Program-made: the position numbers and the translations under genes
DNA from: an uncultured Mesonia sp.
GTDB taxonomy: Bacteria > Bacteroidota > Bacteroidia > Flavobacteriales > Flavobacteriaceae
Assembly (NCBI GenBank): GCA_947499595.1
Contig: CANMOY010000001.1
Coordinates: 432,359-496,358, forward strand
Length of the DNA stretch: 64,000 nucleotides
Direction: 5' to 3'
Notes under the pieces: generated by a model
What the model was told of the DNA's origin: nothing
What the model saw: the letters and a program-made list of their open reading frames with translations, nothing else
Database searches by the model: none
Shown here: positions 45,577 through 55,383 of the stretch, piece by piece
How the letters are laid out: the number at the start of each line of letters is the position of its first letter
How positions within the stretch are numbered: the first letter of the stretch is position 1

Positions 45577-46020
45577 TTATTCTTGCTTCATCATTAAGTT
45601 TTGCAATTTTTGTTGCAATTCTGGATTTTGTTGCAAAGCAGCTCCAATCTGTTGGTAACGCTCGATACTAAGTCCTTTGTCTTGAATGATGCTCATCATA
45701 TCTTTTTGCAATTGTGGCTGCATTTCTTGCACCTTAGCCACTACTTTTTTGTAGCTCTTCATCTCGGCAGGAGTTGCCTCTACCTCTTGGTTCGGGTTTA
45801 CAGATGCTTGCTGGATAGCTTGAAAACGTTGTACCTCCATACCTTCTTTCTTCATATAGGCTACCATTTCTTGCTGTAGTTCTCTATTTTCAACCTGCAC
45901 TGCTTTATAAGCCTCTGCAAATTTTGCCAAATCGGCATCGCTAACTTGAGCTTCTTGAGCAAAAGCATTAGCACTCAACAGCATTACTATAGCAAAAAAT
46001 ACATTTTTAAATCTTCTCAT
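45577..46020 (-). CDS. DUF4168 domain secreted protein
   Basis: A 147-residue protein with signal peptide (MRRFKNVFFAIVMLLSANAFA, then QEAQVSDADLAKFAEAYKAV). The mature part contains two copies of a helical unit, one with ENRELQQEMVAYMKKEGMEV, QRFQAIQQA and one with MQPQLQKDMMSIIQDKGLSI, ERYQQIGAAL, so it is an internal duplication. This pattern is DUF4168. It is rich in Gln and Met; the role is unknown, probably periplasmic. Single gene. Confidence 0.85.
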   Translation of the reverse strand: MRRFKNVFFAIVMLLSANAFAQEAQVSDADLAKFAEAYKAVQVENRELQQEMVAYMKKEGMEVQRFQAIQQASVNPNQEVEATPAEMKSYKKVVAKVQEMQPQLQKDMMSIIQDKGLSIERYQQIGAALQQNPELQQKLQNLMMKQE

Positions 46021-46172
46021 TTCTATTCTTAATTTAGATTATTAAATTTTTTCAATTTTAAGCAAAAAAAATCAACTCGACGAAAAATTTTTATTTTTCT
46101 TAGGATTGTTTATGCCTTACTTAACTATTAAACAATTAACAGGCCAAAATTCCTACCTTTTATTAATTTCGC

Positions 46173-47714
46173 TTAAAGCGGAATGTTTCCGTGCTTGCGT
46201 TTTGGTCTTAAAACTTCTTTGTTCTCCAGCATGCTAAAACCTTTGATTAGCTTTCTACGCGTATCCTTTGGTAAAATTACCTCATCGATGAATCCGCGTT
46301 TTGCGGCTTCAAAAGGAGTGGCAAAAAGTTCGGCATATTCGGCTTCTTTTTCGGCCAATTTTGCTTCTTGATCTTCGGCCTCCATAATTTCTTTTCTAAA
46401 AATAATTTCACTGGCTCCTTTTGCTCCCATAACGGCAATCTCTGCGCCTGGCCAAGCAAAATTTAAATCGGCACCAATGTGTTTAGAGTTCATTACATCA
46501 TAAGCTCCGCCATAGGCTTTACGTGTAATCACGGTAACTTTAGGAACCGTTGCTTCGCTCAACGCGTATAATAATTTGGCTCCGTTTAAAATAATCCCGT
46601 TCCATTCTTGATCGGTACCAGGTAAAAATCCAGGTACATCTACTAGTACTAATAGAGGAATATTAAAAGCATCGCAAAAACGAGTAAAACGAGCCGCCTT
46701 TTTAGAGGCATCTACATCTAACACTCCGGCTAAGCTCATAGGTTGATTGGCAACTATACCAATACTTTTTCCGCCTAGACGGGCAAATCCTACAATAATA
46801 TTATCGGCATAATCTTTATGGATTTCAAAGAAAGAATCTTGATCTATAATTCCATCGATTACCGCGTGCATATCGTAGGGTTTATTTGAACTTTCGGGGA
46901 CAATATCGGCTAAACCTTCACGCAATTCATCGCCTAAGCTATAGGGTAAATCTGCTGCTTTTTGCTGATTGTTTTGAGGCAAATAGCTGATTAATTTTTT
47001 CACATCTTCAAGGCATTCAATATCGTTTACCGCCGTTCTATGCGTTACCCCCGACTTGGTAGCGTGTGTACTGGCACCACCCAATTCTTCTGAGGTCACC
47101 TCTTCATTGGTAACCGTTTTAACCACATTTGGACCCGTAACAAACATATAACTGGTATCTTGCACCATAAGAGTGAAGTCGGTCATAGCAGGTGAATAAA
47201 CCGCTCCCCCAGCACAGGGCCCCATGATGGCCGAAATTTGGGGAATCACACCCGATGATTTAACATTGCGATGAAAAATATCGGCATAACCGCCTAGCGA
47301 TTTCACTCCTTCTTGAATTCGCGCTCCACCAGAATCATTAAGTCCGATCATTGGAGCACCAACCTTCACCGCCAAATCCATCACCTTACAAATTTTCTCG
47401 GCATGGGTTTCAGACAAAGAGCCCCCAAAAACGGTAAAATCTTGTGCAAACACATAAACCAAACGCCCCTCGATGGTACCATAGCCAGTTACCACACCAT
47501 CGCCATAAAATTTTTGCTTATCCATACCAAATTCGGTGGTTCTGTGAGTAACCAAAATTCCTATTTCCTCAAAAGAACCTTCGTCAAGTAAATAGTCTAT
47601 ACGTTCTCTAGCGGTAAGCTTCTTTTTTTCGTGTTGTTTAGCGATTCGTTTTTCGCCACCCCCCAAATGGGCTTGTTTTATCTTTTCTTCCAGTATCTTT
47701 ATATTCTTACTCAT
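46173..47714 (-). CDS. pccB: Acyl-CoA carboxylase carboxyltransferase subunit (propionyl-CoA carboxylase beta type)
   Basis: A 513-residue carboxyltransferase of the crotonase fold. It transfers carboxyl from carboxybiotin to propionyl-CoA (or acetyl-CoA). Landmarks are [71 protein letters not shown] and [23 protein letters not shown] [20 protein letters not shown]. Length fits PccB/MmdA. It is the last gene of a three-gene operon with biotin carboxylase and carrier. The last codons overlap a CGCTTAAAGCG palindrome. Propionyl-CoA is favoured from homology, not proven. Confidence 0.93.
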   Translation of the reverse strand: MSKNIKILEEKIKQAHLGGGEKRIAKQHEKKKLTARERIDYLLDEGSFEEIGILVTHRTTEFGMDKQKFYGDGVVTGYGTIEGRLVYVFAQDFTVFGGSLSETHAEKICKVMDLAVKVGAPMIGLNDSGGARIQEGVKSLGGYADIFHRNVKSSGVIPQISAIMGPCAGGAVYSPAMTDFTLMVQDTSYMFVTGPNVVKTVTNEEVTSEELGGASTHATKSGVTHRTAVNDIECLEDVKKLISYLPQNNQQKAADLPYSLGDELREGLADIVPESSNKPYDMHAVIDGIIDQDSFFEIHKDYADNIIVGFARLGGKSIGIVANQPMSLAGVLDVDASKKAARFTRFCDAFNIPLLVLVDVPGFLPGTDQEWNGIILNGAKLLYALSEATVPKVTVITRKAYGGAYDVMNSKHIGADLNFAWPGAEIAVMGAKGASEIIFRKEIMEAEDQEAKLAEKEAEYAELFATPFEAAKRGFIDEVILPKDTRRKLIKGFSMLENKEVLRPKRKHGNIPL

Positions 47715-47729
47715 AATTCTCTCAAGTCT

Positions 47730-49175
47730 TTATTTTATGCGCGGTAATCTAAGCTGTTTTTGATCGGTTAAATATTGGCGAAGAGCCACCAAGGCTGCCA
47801 ATCGCGCTTCTTTTTTGTTGGCTTCTTCTAATAAGCTAGCCGAATAGTATTGTTTCACAAAATGAGTGTCAAAATTCCCTTGACGGAAGGCCTCGTGCTC
47901 CATTACAAATTTACCAAAGCTTAAAGTAGTCTCTACCCCTATAACCCTATACCTATCAATAGCCTCAATCATTTTTTGAATAGCTTCTTCTCGGGTTTTT
48001 CCGTAAGTAATCAACTTAGACAACATCGGGTCATAATAAATAGGTACCTCCATACCTTCTTCAAAACCATTGTCTACACGAATGCCTTCACCATGCGGCA
48101 CTTGATAAGTAGATAGCGTTCCTACGCTTGGTAAGAAATCGTCTAACGGATTTTCTGCATAAACGCGCAGCTCCATGGCGTGCCCGTTGATATTTAAATC
48201 TTCTTGTTTAAATCGCAAAGCTTTTCCGCGGGCAATATTTATTTGCTCTTCAACCAAGTCTATACCTGTAATCCATTCGGTTACGGGATGCTCCACCTGC
48301 AAACGCGTATTCATTTCTAAGAAATAAAAATTACGCTGTTCATCAAATAAAAACTCAACTGTTCCCGCTCCGACGTAATCGCAAGATTTGGCCACTTTAA
48401 CAGCTGCTTCACCCATTTTTTGACGTAAAGTTTCGTCTAGCACTACCGATGGTGCTTCTTCCACTACTTTTTGGTGCCTTCGTTGAACGCTGCATTCGCG
48501 TTCAAATAAATGCACGACATTTCCGTGGCTATCGGCTAAAATTTGAATTTCGATATGCCGTGGTGAAGCAACGTACTTTTCAATGAAAACAGCACCGTCT
48601 CCAAAAGCCGATTCAGCTTCGCTAATGGCGCGGTTCATTTGTTCTTCAACATCGGCTTCCTGCTCTACAACACGCATTCCCTTACCTCCACCACCAGCAG
48701 AAGCTTTAATTAAAATAGGAAAGCCAATTTCTTTGGCAATTGCTTTTGCTTTGTCAATATCGGTAATGGCTTCATCTATTCCAGGAACCATAGGTATGTC
48801 ATAGGCTTTCACCGTTTCTTTTGCAGCGAGTTTACTTCCCATGACTTCTATAGCCTTTGAACCCGGACCAATCCAAGTAATGCCGTTTTCTTCTACGGCT
48901 TGTGCAAATTGAGCATTCTCACTTAAAAATCCATATCCAGGATGAATACCATCTACTTTCAGTTTTTTAGCTTCGGCAATAATTACCTCTCCTTTAAGAT
49001 ACGATTGATTTGAGGGTGCTGGCCCTAGACAAATGGCTTCATCAGCAAATTTTACGTGCGGTGCATTGCGGTCTGCTTCAGAATAAACGGCTACCGTTTT
49101 TATACCCATTTTCTGGGCGGTCTTCATAATCCGTAAAGCGATTTCTCCTCGGTTGGCAACTAATATTTTCTTCAT
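47730..49175 (-). CDS. accC: Biotin carboxylase subunit of acyl-CoA carboxylase
   Basis: A 481-residue ATP-grasp enzyme that carboxylates biotin with bicarbonate and ATP. It has the N-terminal ILVANRGEIALRIMKTA, the Gly-rich nucleotide loop KASAGGGGKGMRVVEQE (about residue 160), ERECSVQRRHQKVVEEAP, and EMNTRLQVEHPVTEWITG. It is longer than E. coli AccC (449) by a C-terminal extension, in line with the alpha subunit of propionyl/methylcrotonyl carboxylases. It lies 15 bp upstream of the carboxyltransferase and 37 bp after the carrier gene. Confidence 0.95.
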   Translation of the reverse strand: MKKILVANRGEIALRIMKTAQKMGIKTVAVYSEADRNAPHVKFADEAICLGPAPSNQSYLKGEVIIAEAKKLKVDGIHPGYGFLSENAQFAQAVEENGITWIGPGSKAIEVMGSKLAAKETVKAYDIPMVPGIDEAITDIDKAKAIAKEIGFPILIKASAGGGGKGMRVVEQEADVEEQMNRAISEAESAFGDGAVFIEKYVASPRHIEIQILADSHGNVVHLFERECSVQRRHQKVVEEAPSVVLDETLRQKMGEAAVKVAKSCDYVGAGTVEFLFDEQRNFYFLEMNTRLQVEHPVTEWITGIDLVEEQINIARGKALRFKQEDLNINGHAMELRVYAENPLDDFLPSVGTLSTYQVPHGEGIRVDNGFEEGMEVPIYYDPMLSKLITYGKTREEAIQKMIEAIDRYRVIGVETTLSFGKFVMEHEAFRQGNFDTHFVKQYYSASLLEEANKKEARLAALVALRQYLTDQKQLRLPRIK

Positions 49176-49212
49176 AATGATTTTGTACTATTATAATAAA
49201 CCACTCGGGCCA

Positions 49213-49698
49213 TTACTCCATTTCAATAAGCAATTGATTTTTCTCTACGGTCTCTCCTTTATTAATCGCAATGTGCTTTATTTTGGCATCGCGTGGTGCA
49301 GTAAGCGCATTTTCCATTTTCATCGCCTCGAGTACCATAAGGTAATCGCCCTCTTTAACCTCATCGCCAGGTTTTACATTTACTTCGATAATAAGTCCGG
49401 GCATTGGAGCTTTGATTTCATTCACCATAGCACCTGCATTCAACTCTAATCCCATTTCTGAAATTAAACGATCTAAATCGGTTTGTATGGCTACCGTATA
49501 CGGATTGGCGTTGATGCTTACATTATAGACTTTATCGATAAAATTATGCTGGGTAATCGCCGCTTTAAAAGATTTATTCTCCTCTAGACCGTGAAACGAA
49601 TGGTTAGGAAGGTTTTGTAAATCGAATTGACGGATTTCTTCTTCGCTAAAATCAAAATCCCACTGCTCATTTACTTTTACGTGGTACCGCTTACTCAT
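49213..49698 (-). CDS. Biotin carboxyl carrier subunit
   Basis: A 161-residue carrier. The C-terminal biotinyl domain has IKAPMPGLIIEVNVKPGDEV and the biotinylation motif VLEAMKMENAL, with the target Lys at about residue 127. The N-terminal half (residues 1-85) is the small domain that links carrier to the carboxylase in flavobacterial three-subunit enzymes. The start at MSKRYHVKVNEQWDF (49698) is chosen; an upstream in-frame Met at 49758 adds an unlikely hydrophobic extension. First gene of the operon. Confidence 0.92.
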   Translation of the reverse strand: MSKRYHVKVNEQWDFDFSEEEIRQFDLQNLPNHSFHGLEENKSFKAAITQHNFIDKVYNVSINANPYTVAIQTDLDRLISEMGLELNAGAMVNEIKAPMPGLIIEVNVKPGDEVKEGDYLMVLEAMKMENALTAPRDAKIKHIAINKGETVEKNQLLIEME

Positions 49699-49866
49699 AG
49701 TGGTTATATTTACTAAATTTATTGTGCTGCGTAAAGATATAAAATTGACAAAAAGCAACCGAAGCTTTGCTGAAATAATTGTTTTTTTTGCCTTGCCCGC
49801 CGAGTAAATTAAAATAAGGCCAAGAAAAAAAGAATTATTTGTATATTCGAAAAAAATAAAACAACT

Positions 49867-50277
49867 ATGATTTCAATTAAAACAACAAAAACTTTTGTTA
49901 TGGCTTTGGCTTTAGCAGGCGGACTAATAAGTTTCTCTTGTGAAGACCAAGCGAAAAAAGAAAAGGAAACGGCAACAGATGAACCCACTACAGAGACCAC
50001 TAATACAGAGGCTGCTGCCAATAACCAAACCACCAATGCGCAGGACATCCCTAGTGGAGATGATCCTAACCCACCGCACGGGCAACCGGGACACCGATGC
50101 GACCTTAAAGTAGGTGCGCCACTTAATTCAAAACCAAATCAGATTCAGAACACCGTTACTCCGGTGAACGGAAACCCTGTTGAAGCTGCAACCAACACCA
50201 GTAATCTAAAGGTGAATCCGCCACACGGGCAGCCAGGTCACCGTTGCGATATTGCAGTTGGGGCTTCTTTAGAATAA
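49867..50277 (+). CDS. Lipoprotein with duplicated PPHGQPGHRCD motif
   Basis: A 136-residue protein with a lipoprotein signal (about residues 1-26, lipobox LISFSC), a Thr/Glu/Asn-rich linker (about 30-60) and two copies of a near-identical segment, NPPHGQPGHRCDLKVGAPLN (about 73-92) and NPPHGQPGHRCDIAVGASLE (about 117-136). Each holds two His and one Cys in a fixed pattern, suited to binding a metal ion or heme-like ligand; this is inference. Similar motifs are recalled in other Flavobacteriia lipoproteins, without an assigned function. It is divergent from the carboxylase operon and ends in a strong terminator. Confidence 0.85.
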   Translation: MISIKTTKTFVMALALAGGLISFSCEDQAKKEKETATDEPTTETTNTEAAANNQTTNAQDIPSGDDPNPPHGQPGHRCDLKVGAPLNSKPNQIQNTVTPVNGNPVEAATNTSNLKVNPPHGQPGHRCDIAVGASLE

Positions 50278-50300
50278 AACCAATTACAATTTTTAAAATA

Positions 50301-50331
50301 AAAAAACTGCTTGCTCAATAAGCAGTTTTTT
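50301..50331 (+). terminator. Terminator after the PPHGQPGHRCD lipoprotein gene
   Basis: A 12-bp stem (50301-50312 with 50320-50331), loop GCTCAAT, continued by a T run. Confidence 0.85.
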
Positions 50332-50452
50332 TTTATACCTATATTTTAAACAGTATAAAATTCAATCATTTCTATACCAAAAACACAGACAAATAATTAA
50401 CTTTATAGGCTGACATTAGCTAGCCTTTAAGCTAAGCTACTAAAACTACGGA

Positions 50453-51922
50453 ATGAATATTACCATTGAAAACATTGTCTTAATCGGTTCTATTTTACTA
50501 CTTATTAGTATTCTGGTGGGTAAAACTTCTTATAAATTTGGGGTTCCCACTTTGTTGCTCTTTTTGAGTATCGGAATGCTAGCAGGATCAGATGGTATTG
50601 GTGGCATTTATTTTGACAACCCTAAAATTGCTCAATTTATTGGTATTGTTTCGCTTAACTTTATCCTTTTCTCGGGAGGTTTAGATACCAAATGGCAATC
50701 GGTAAAACCCATTCTTAAAGAAGGTATTGCTCTCTCTACCTTAGGGGTGTTGCTTACGGCAGTTTCATTGGGTTTATTTGTTTATTCGATTACCGATTTT
50801 ACCCTGTATGAAAGTTTATTGCTGGGCGCTATCGTATCTTCTACCGATGCTGCTGCGGTTTTTTCTATTCTAAGGTCAAAAAGCTTAGCGCTTAAAACCA
50901 ACTTAAGACCCACACTCGAATTAGAAAGCGGTAGTAACGACCCTATGGCCTATGTATTAACCATCGCTTTTTTATCTTTGGTAGTAAATCAAGATCAAAG
51001 TTTTTGGAGTATCATACCGCTCTTTTTACAGCAAATGATTCTGGGCGGCGTATTAGGAATAGCTTTTGGATATTTAAGTAAGTTAGCTATTAACAACATC
51101 AGACTTGATTTTGAAGGGCTTTACCCGGTTTTGGTAATTGCACTTATGTTTATCACCTTTTCGGCAACCGACTTTCTGGGCGGAAACGGTTTTTTAGCCA
51201 TTTATATTTGTGCGGTATATCTAGGCAATCAAGAGCTTATCCATAAAAAAACCATACTGCAGATGTTTGATGGACTGGCGTGGTTGATGCAAATAGTTCT
51301 TTTCTTAACCCTAGGTTTACTGGTTTTCCCATCGCAAATCATTCCGTATCTTGGTATAGGACTGGTGGTTTCATTATTTTTAATCTTTATAGCACGCCCA
51401 GTTGGTGTATTTTTAAGCTTAATCTTTTTTAAAATGAAACTTCGTAGGCGTTTTTATATTTCTTGGGTAGGACTACGAGGAGCCGTACCCATTGTGTTTG
51501 CCACCTATCCTCTACTGGCGGGTATTGATAAAGCACCGATGATTTTTAGTATTGTATTTTTTGTTTCGGTTTCATCGGTCTTATTACAAGGAACCACGCT
51601 TTCTATTGTAGCAAAATGGTTAAATGTAGGCTTACCCGAAAAAGACAAACCACTGGCTCCCAACGATAGGTATATTTTAAATCTGCCCAAATCGGTAATG
51701 GAAGAAGTGCAGGTTAACGCCCAAGATTATGCTGTAGGAAAGCGAATCGTAGATTTGCATTTTCCCGATTCGGCCTTTATTAGTATGATAAAAAGGAAAG
51801 ATAATTTTGTAAGACCGGGAGGTTCTACAATTATTGAAGCGCATGATATACTGGTGGTGCTCTTAGACCACGAAGACAGTATACAAGAAGTAAAACGGGT
51901 TCTACAAGTAGGCTTTGTTTAG
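50453..51922 (+). CDS. K+/H+ (cation/proton) antiporter, CvrA/NhaP2 type
   Basis: A 489-residue CPA1 antiporter. Twelve or so membrane helices (about 1-385) include LGAIVSSTDAAAVFSILRS and LELESGSNDPMAYVLTIAF, with the acidic residues (Asp, Asp in SSTDAAA and GSNDPMA) that carry ions. The C-terminal cytoplasmic part (about 400-489) is a TrkA-C domain (EVQVNAQDYAVGKRIVDLHF). This matches cell-volume-regulation protein A. Single gene; function by homology. Confidence 0.92.
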   Translation: MNITIENIVLIGSILLLISILVGKTSYKFGVPTLLLFLSIGMLAGSDGIGGIYFDNPKIAQFIGIVSLNFILFSGGLDTKWQSVKPILKEGIALSTLGVLLTAVSLGLFVYSITDFTLYESLLLGAIVSSTDAAAVFSILRSKSLALKTNLRPTLELESGSNDPMAYVLTIAFLSLVVNQDQSFWSIIPLFLQQMILGGVLGIAFGYLSKLAINNIRLDFEGLYPVLVIALMFITFSATDFLGGNGFLAIYICAVYLGNQELIHKKTILQMFDGLAWLMQIVLFLTLGLLVFPSQIIPYLGIGLVVSLFLIFIARPVGVFLSLIFFKMKLRRRFYISWVGLRGAVPIVFATYPLLAGIDKAPMIFSIVFFVSVSSVLLQGTTLSIVAKWLNVGLPEKDKPLAPNDRYILNLPKSVMEEVQVNAQDYAVGKRIVDLHFPDSAFISMIKRKDNFVRPGGSTIIEAHDILVVLLDHEDSIQEVKRVLQVGFV

Positions 51923-51987
51923 TGCGGTTTAGGAAAACTTTTTGGACTTTTAAGGCTATAATTTCAAGCTTGATTTAATTTAAATTC

Positions 51988-52013
51988 TTTTTCGCTTCCG
52001 CGGAAGCGAAAAA
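51988..52013. repeat. 26-bp perfect palindrome
   Basis: TTTTTCGCTTCCGCGGAAGCGAAAAA, a perfect inverted repeat, 66 bp after the antiporter stop. It belongs to the CGCTT-AAGCG element family seen at several other places. Confidence 0.8.
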
Positions 52014-52125
52014 CCAACTCAATTAAAAATTGTAAAGATTAGTAAACTATTTAATTTAAAAAATAATTACATTTACTTTATCACAAATTGCGCAATACCA
52101 AGCGCTAATAACAATTCAAGTTAAT

Positions 52126-52854
52126 TTGCCTAATTGTAAGCACTGTAAACCAGATAAAGCGGCCCAATTTTGTTCTTCTTGCGGCGCCCACTTAAAACCC
52201 AAGCGTATCGACGCGGGTTATGTAGTGCAAGAATTAAAAAGCATACTCTATTTAGAATTTGGTATCTTTTATACCATTAAAGAATTAGCTTTAAGACCAG
52301 GCAAAACCACAAAACGATATCTATGGGGAGAGCGTAAAAGGTTTATCAAACCCATTTTATTTTTAATTGTCTGCTCTTTGGTGTATACCTTAGGACAGCG
52401 GCTCTTTGATTATGAGATATTGACCATTAGCTTTAGCGAAGAAACTAAAAAAAGTCGACCTCTAGCATTTGAACTCTTAAGTTGGTTTACCGACAATTAT
52501 GGCTACTTAAATGTATGGATGGCTTTATTCATTGCTGCATTTTATCGTTTATTTTTTAGACGCCTTAATTATAATTACTTTGAGATCTTTGTGTTTCTTT
52601 GCTATATTCTAGGGCTATTTATGTTGTTTTATTTTGTCTTAGGCTTAGTAGATAACCTTGTTGGCCTTCCCTTTCTTCAAATTGGTTTACCGCTAAGTTG
52701 GATTTACCTAATGTGGGCGGTCAAACAGTTTTATCTAGACAATAGAAAACGTGTCTATATAAAAGCATTTTTAGGCTATAGCTTAGGAACATTTACCAGC
52801 CTTTTGTTATTTGTAGCAATAAGCATGGGATTAGATCTTTTATTGGGTAACTAA
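52126..52854 (+). CDS. DUF3667 zinc-ribbon membrane protein
   Basis: A 242-residue protein reading from TTG. The N-terminal zinc ribbon has CKHCKPDKAAQFCSSCGAHL (four Cys), followed by a cytoplasmic stretch (YVVQELKSILYLEFGIFYTI, KELALRPGKTTKRYLWGERK) and about five membrane helices. This is DUF3667, common in Bacteroidetes and without known function. The TTG start is the only reasonable one since an ATG would cut the zinc ribbon. Confidence 0.85.
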   Translation: MPNCKHCKPDKAAQFCSSCGAHLKPKRIDAGYVVQELKSILYLEFGIFYTIKELALRPGKTTKRYLWGERKRFIKPILFLIVCSLVYTLGQRLFDYEILTISFSEETKKSRPLAFELLSWFTDNYGYLNVWMALFIAAFYRLFFRRLNYNYFEIFVFLCYILGLFMLFYFVLGLVDNLVGLPFLQIGLPLSWIYLMWAVKQFYLDNRKRVYIKAFLGYSLGTFTSLLLFVAISMGLDLLLGN

Positions 52855-52903
52855 GCAAACAATATTTAAGCTAGTGATCTCAAAATAACTTTTAATTTAT
52901 TCA

Positions 52904-53467
52904 ATGAAAACCGACTATTATTACGACCAGGAGTTTACACGAATCGGTTGTTTAGCGCCAGGCGAATATGAGCAATGCCGTTTTGAACATTGCGATTTTT
53001 TTGAAAAAGACCTTTCTAAAATGCAATTTATAGACTGCCATTTTGAACACTGTAACTTTAGTATGGCGAGACTAAACAAGACCTTGTTTCGTGAAGCATT
53101 TTTCAAGCATTGTAAAATGCTCGGACTTCAATTTAATACCTGTGAACCTTTTGGCTTATCGGTTAGTTTTGCTCATTGCCAACTTGACCATAGTTCGTTT
53201 TATCAAAGCAAGCTCAAGCAAACTATTTTTGACCACTGCAACTTATCGGCTGTTGATTTTAAAGAAGCCGACCTGACTCAAGCTGTTTTTGCACACTGCG
53301 ATTTGAGTCAGGCTCGATTTGAGCGCAGTCAATTAAGTCAAGCTGATTTTAGAACAGCTCAACACTATCAAATAAACCCTAATTTAAATACCCTAAAAAA
53401 AGCTAAATTCTCATTAGATGGCGTTGCAGGCTTATTAGCCGAATGGGAAATTGTATTAGCGCCATAA
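52904..53467 (+). CDS. Pentapeptide repeat protein (Qnr-like)
   Basis: A 187-residue right-handed quadrilateral beta-helix protein. Repeats of the A/C-(D/N)-L/F-x-x form are evident: CRFEHCDFFEKDLSKMQFID, CHFEHCNFSMARLNKTLF, CNLSAVDFKEADLTQAVFAH, CDLSQARFERSQLSQADF. The C-terminal NPNLNTLKKAKFSLDGVAGL is shared with Qnr/McbG-type members that protect DNA gyrase; whether this one does is unknown. Cys is unusually frequent at the turn positions. Separate from neighbours. Confidence 0.88.
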   Translation: MKTDYYYDQEFTRIGCLAPGEYEQCRFEHCDFFEKDLSKMQFIDCHFEHCNFSMARLNKTLFREAFFKHCKMLGLQFNTCEPFGLSVSFAHCQLDHSSFYQSKLKQTIFDHCNLSAVDFKEADLTQAVFAHCDLSQARFERSQLSQADFRTAQHYQINPNLNTLKKAKFSLDGVAGLLAEWEIVLAP

Positions 53468-53641
53468 CCTAAATATTCTTAGAGACCTTGGCGGCAACGA
53501 AAGTTGGTATAGTTATTCTAAAAAGCTTTGCCGCTACCCTATTATAATATCAAAAGCTTTCACAACTAAGTAAAAATCTTGTTTTTAACAAAAATTAACG
53601 TATATTCATCGGCTGAAATGTAAAATATCAATCTTAAATAC

Positions 53642-53938
53642 ATGAGCTACGGATCAGGCCACATTATGGATATGATAAGTAGGATGAAACAAAACCGTAA
53701 ACTTCGTCCTAGTAATCGCAATAAATTCAAAGAGAACAACAGGCAATCGATCCATTCTACTGCAGGTGGACAAGCAAAACCAACTTTTAAAAAAATAGCC
53801 CCCGACAAACTAAAACAGATTAAAGCACAAATTCAATTTAAAGCCAAGCGTCAACGTAAAAAAGAACGCTTGATTTATGGTGTTTTCTATATTTGTTTTG
53901 CTTTGGCGTTAATACGACTATTAGTTTGGTTGCATTAA
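53642..53938 (+). CDS. Small basic protein with a C-terminal membrane anchor
   Basis: A 98-residue protein. The first 70 residues are polar and basic (KQNRKLRPSNRNKFKENNRQ, KKIAPDKLKQIKAQIQFKAK), followed by RQRKKERLI and a hydrophobic helix at the end (YGVFYICFALALIRLLVWL). This is a tail-anchored layout. The residues ahead of the anchor could bind nucleic acid or membranes. No family recognised; small conserved proteins of this type occur in Flavobacteriia (recollection only). Confidence 0.65.
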   Translation: MSYGSGHIMDMISRMKQNRKLRPSNRNKFKENNRQSIHSTAGGQAKPTFKKIAPDKLKQIKAQIQFKAKRQRKKERLIYGVFYICFALALIRLLVWLH

Positions 53939-54479
53939 AAGCAAGTTTTTTTTGATTGTCTTGTTTACTACACTTTTTGTCTTTCGAGTTTGTTCTTCGA
54001 GTTTGTTCTTTAAGGCATGTTTTCAATTAGCGTGGCGTTCTTAGAAATCTTGTATACCGCTTAAAATAAATCAATCACCGTAATTAAAAACACCTACTAG
54101 CGCGCGATTGCATCGTGTTCGCCTCACCCCATTTCCATCAATGGCCCAAATATTCAATTCTTCATTCAAGGATAAAACTAAAGTTCACAATATAAAAACC
54201 TACTGAAGCACGAAACTTATAATTAGGGCTCATATTTTGAAAGTAGTAATTTTTTTATGAACCTGCTAATGGATAGAAAGCCACAAGTTACAAGCCTGCG
54301 GGAGCGGGAGGCACGGGCGAGACATTCGCGCCAGCGAGGTCGACTAGGGGTTGCTATTCAATTTCATTTATTTTTAATACCTTAGGCTAAAGTTTGTTCA
54401 CTAAGCACTCATAATTTCTATTAGTGACTAACTATTGCCCCTTACAGTAACTTTTAAATTATCCTAAAAGCCTTCCTCA
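53939..54479. other. Gene-free stretch of about 540 bp
   Basis: No coding frame is seen. It holds a perfect 13-bp tandem duplication TTCGAGTTTGTTC (53983-53995 and 53996-54008) and a GC-rich island (54294-54353) unlike the surrounding AT-rich DNA. A TTTTTTTATG-type run precedes the island. Confidence 0.6.
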
Positions 54480-55358
54480 ATGGCAGAAAAAGTAAAAACT
54501 TACCAAAATGTGAATGCTCAGGCCGAAGAACTGAGTTTTGGTATTTCTAAAATGCAAGCCATTTATGCCAAACGCCAAGGTAAAGTCGACAAGCCCCATC
54601 GGCATAATTTTTTTACCGTACTCTTGTTTAAAAACGCAAAGGGCAAACACAAAATAGACTTTAATACCTATACCCTTGGCAAACAACAAATCTATTTTGT
54701 TGCCCCAGGCCAGGTACATCAGGTTATCGAGGAAAAAGCCTCCACCGGCTATTCAATGGTGTTTTCGTACCAGTTTTTGGTAGAGAATGCTATTCCGCTT
54801 AGCTTCATTGAGCGATTAAATCTTTTTCAAAACTATGGCGATACTCCTCCCTTAAAAACAACAACGCAACAATTCGAAAAGATAATAAACTATGCCGAGC
54901 AGATTTTTGATAGCTTTCATCAAAACACCCCCTATAAATTTATGGCCATTGGGGCGCTGCTCAAACTGCTTTTGATTGCCTGCAACAATAGCTGTACGTT
55001 AGATAGAGAAGCTACTGATGCTGAACAAGCGGGAGAAAACCTCATTAGGGCGTTTAAAACCAGTGTTGAGCAAAATTATAAAAGCCAACACACCACAGCG
55101 TTTTATGCCGAAGCGCTTCACATTACCCCAGATCACTTAAACCGGACATTAAAAGTAAAAATGGGGAAAACGGCTAAAGATTACCTCACCACCCGATTGA
55201 TTACCGAGGCCAAACGCCTACTCTATTTTAGCGATTTGTCAAATAAAGAAATTGCTTACCACCTAGGTTTCAATCAGCCAGGGAATTTTAGTGCCTTTTT
55301 TAAAAACTATACTAAAGTTTCGCCAAGCGGCTTTAGAAAAACAATTCTTCAAAACTAG
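54480..55358 (+). CDS. AraC family transcriptional regulator
   Basis: A 292-residue regulator with an N-terminal cupin-like sensing domain (about 20-160, KPHRHNFFTVLLFKNAKGKH, IYFVAPGQVHQVIEEKASTG) and a C-terminal pair of helix-turn-helix motifs (about 190-290, AEALHITPDHLNRTLKVKMG and SNKEIAYHLGFNQPGNFSAF). The next three genes in the same direction encode two pirins and a YceI protein; this layout suggests the regulator controls them, though the pirin gene starts 25 bp after its stop with no other promoter seen. Confidence 0.92.
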   Translation: MAEKVKTYQNVNAQAEELSFGISKMQAIYAKRQGKVDKPHRHNFFTVLLFKNAKGKHKIDFNTYTLGKQQIYFVAPGQVHQVIEEKASTGYSMVFSYQFLVENAIPLSFIERLNLFQNYGDTPPLKTTTQQFEKIINYAEQIFDSFHQNTPYKFMAIGALLKLLLIACNNSCTLDREATDAEQAGENLIRAFKTSVEQNYKSQHTTAFYAEALHITPDHLNRTLKVKMGKTAKDYLTTRLITEAKRLLYFSDLSNKEIAYHLGFNQPGNFSAFFKNYTKVSPSGFRKTILQN

Positions 55359-55383
55359 AGCTACACCTATAAAACAATATGCT

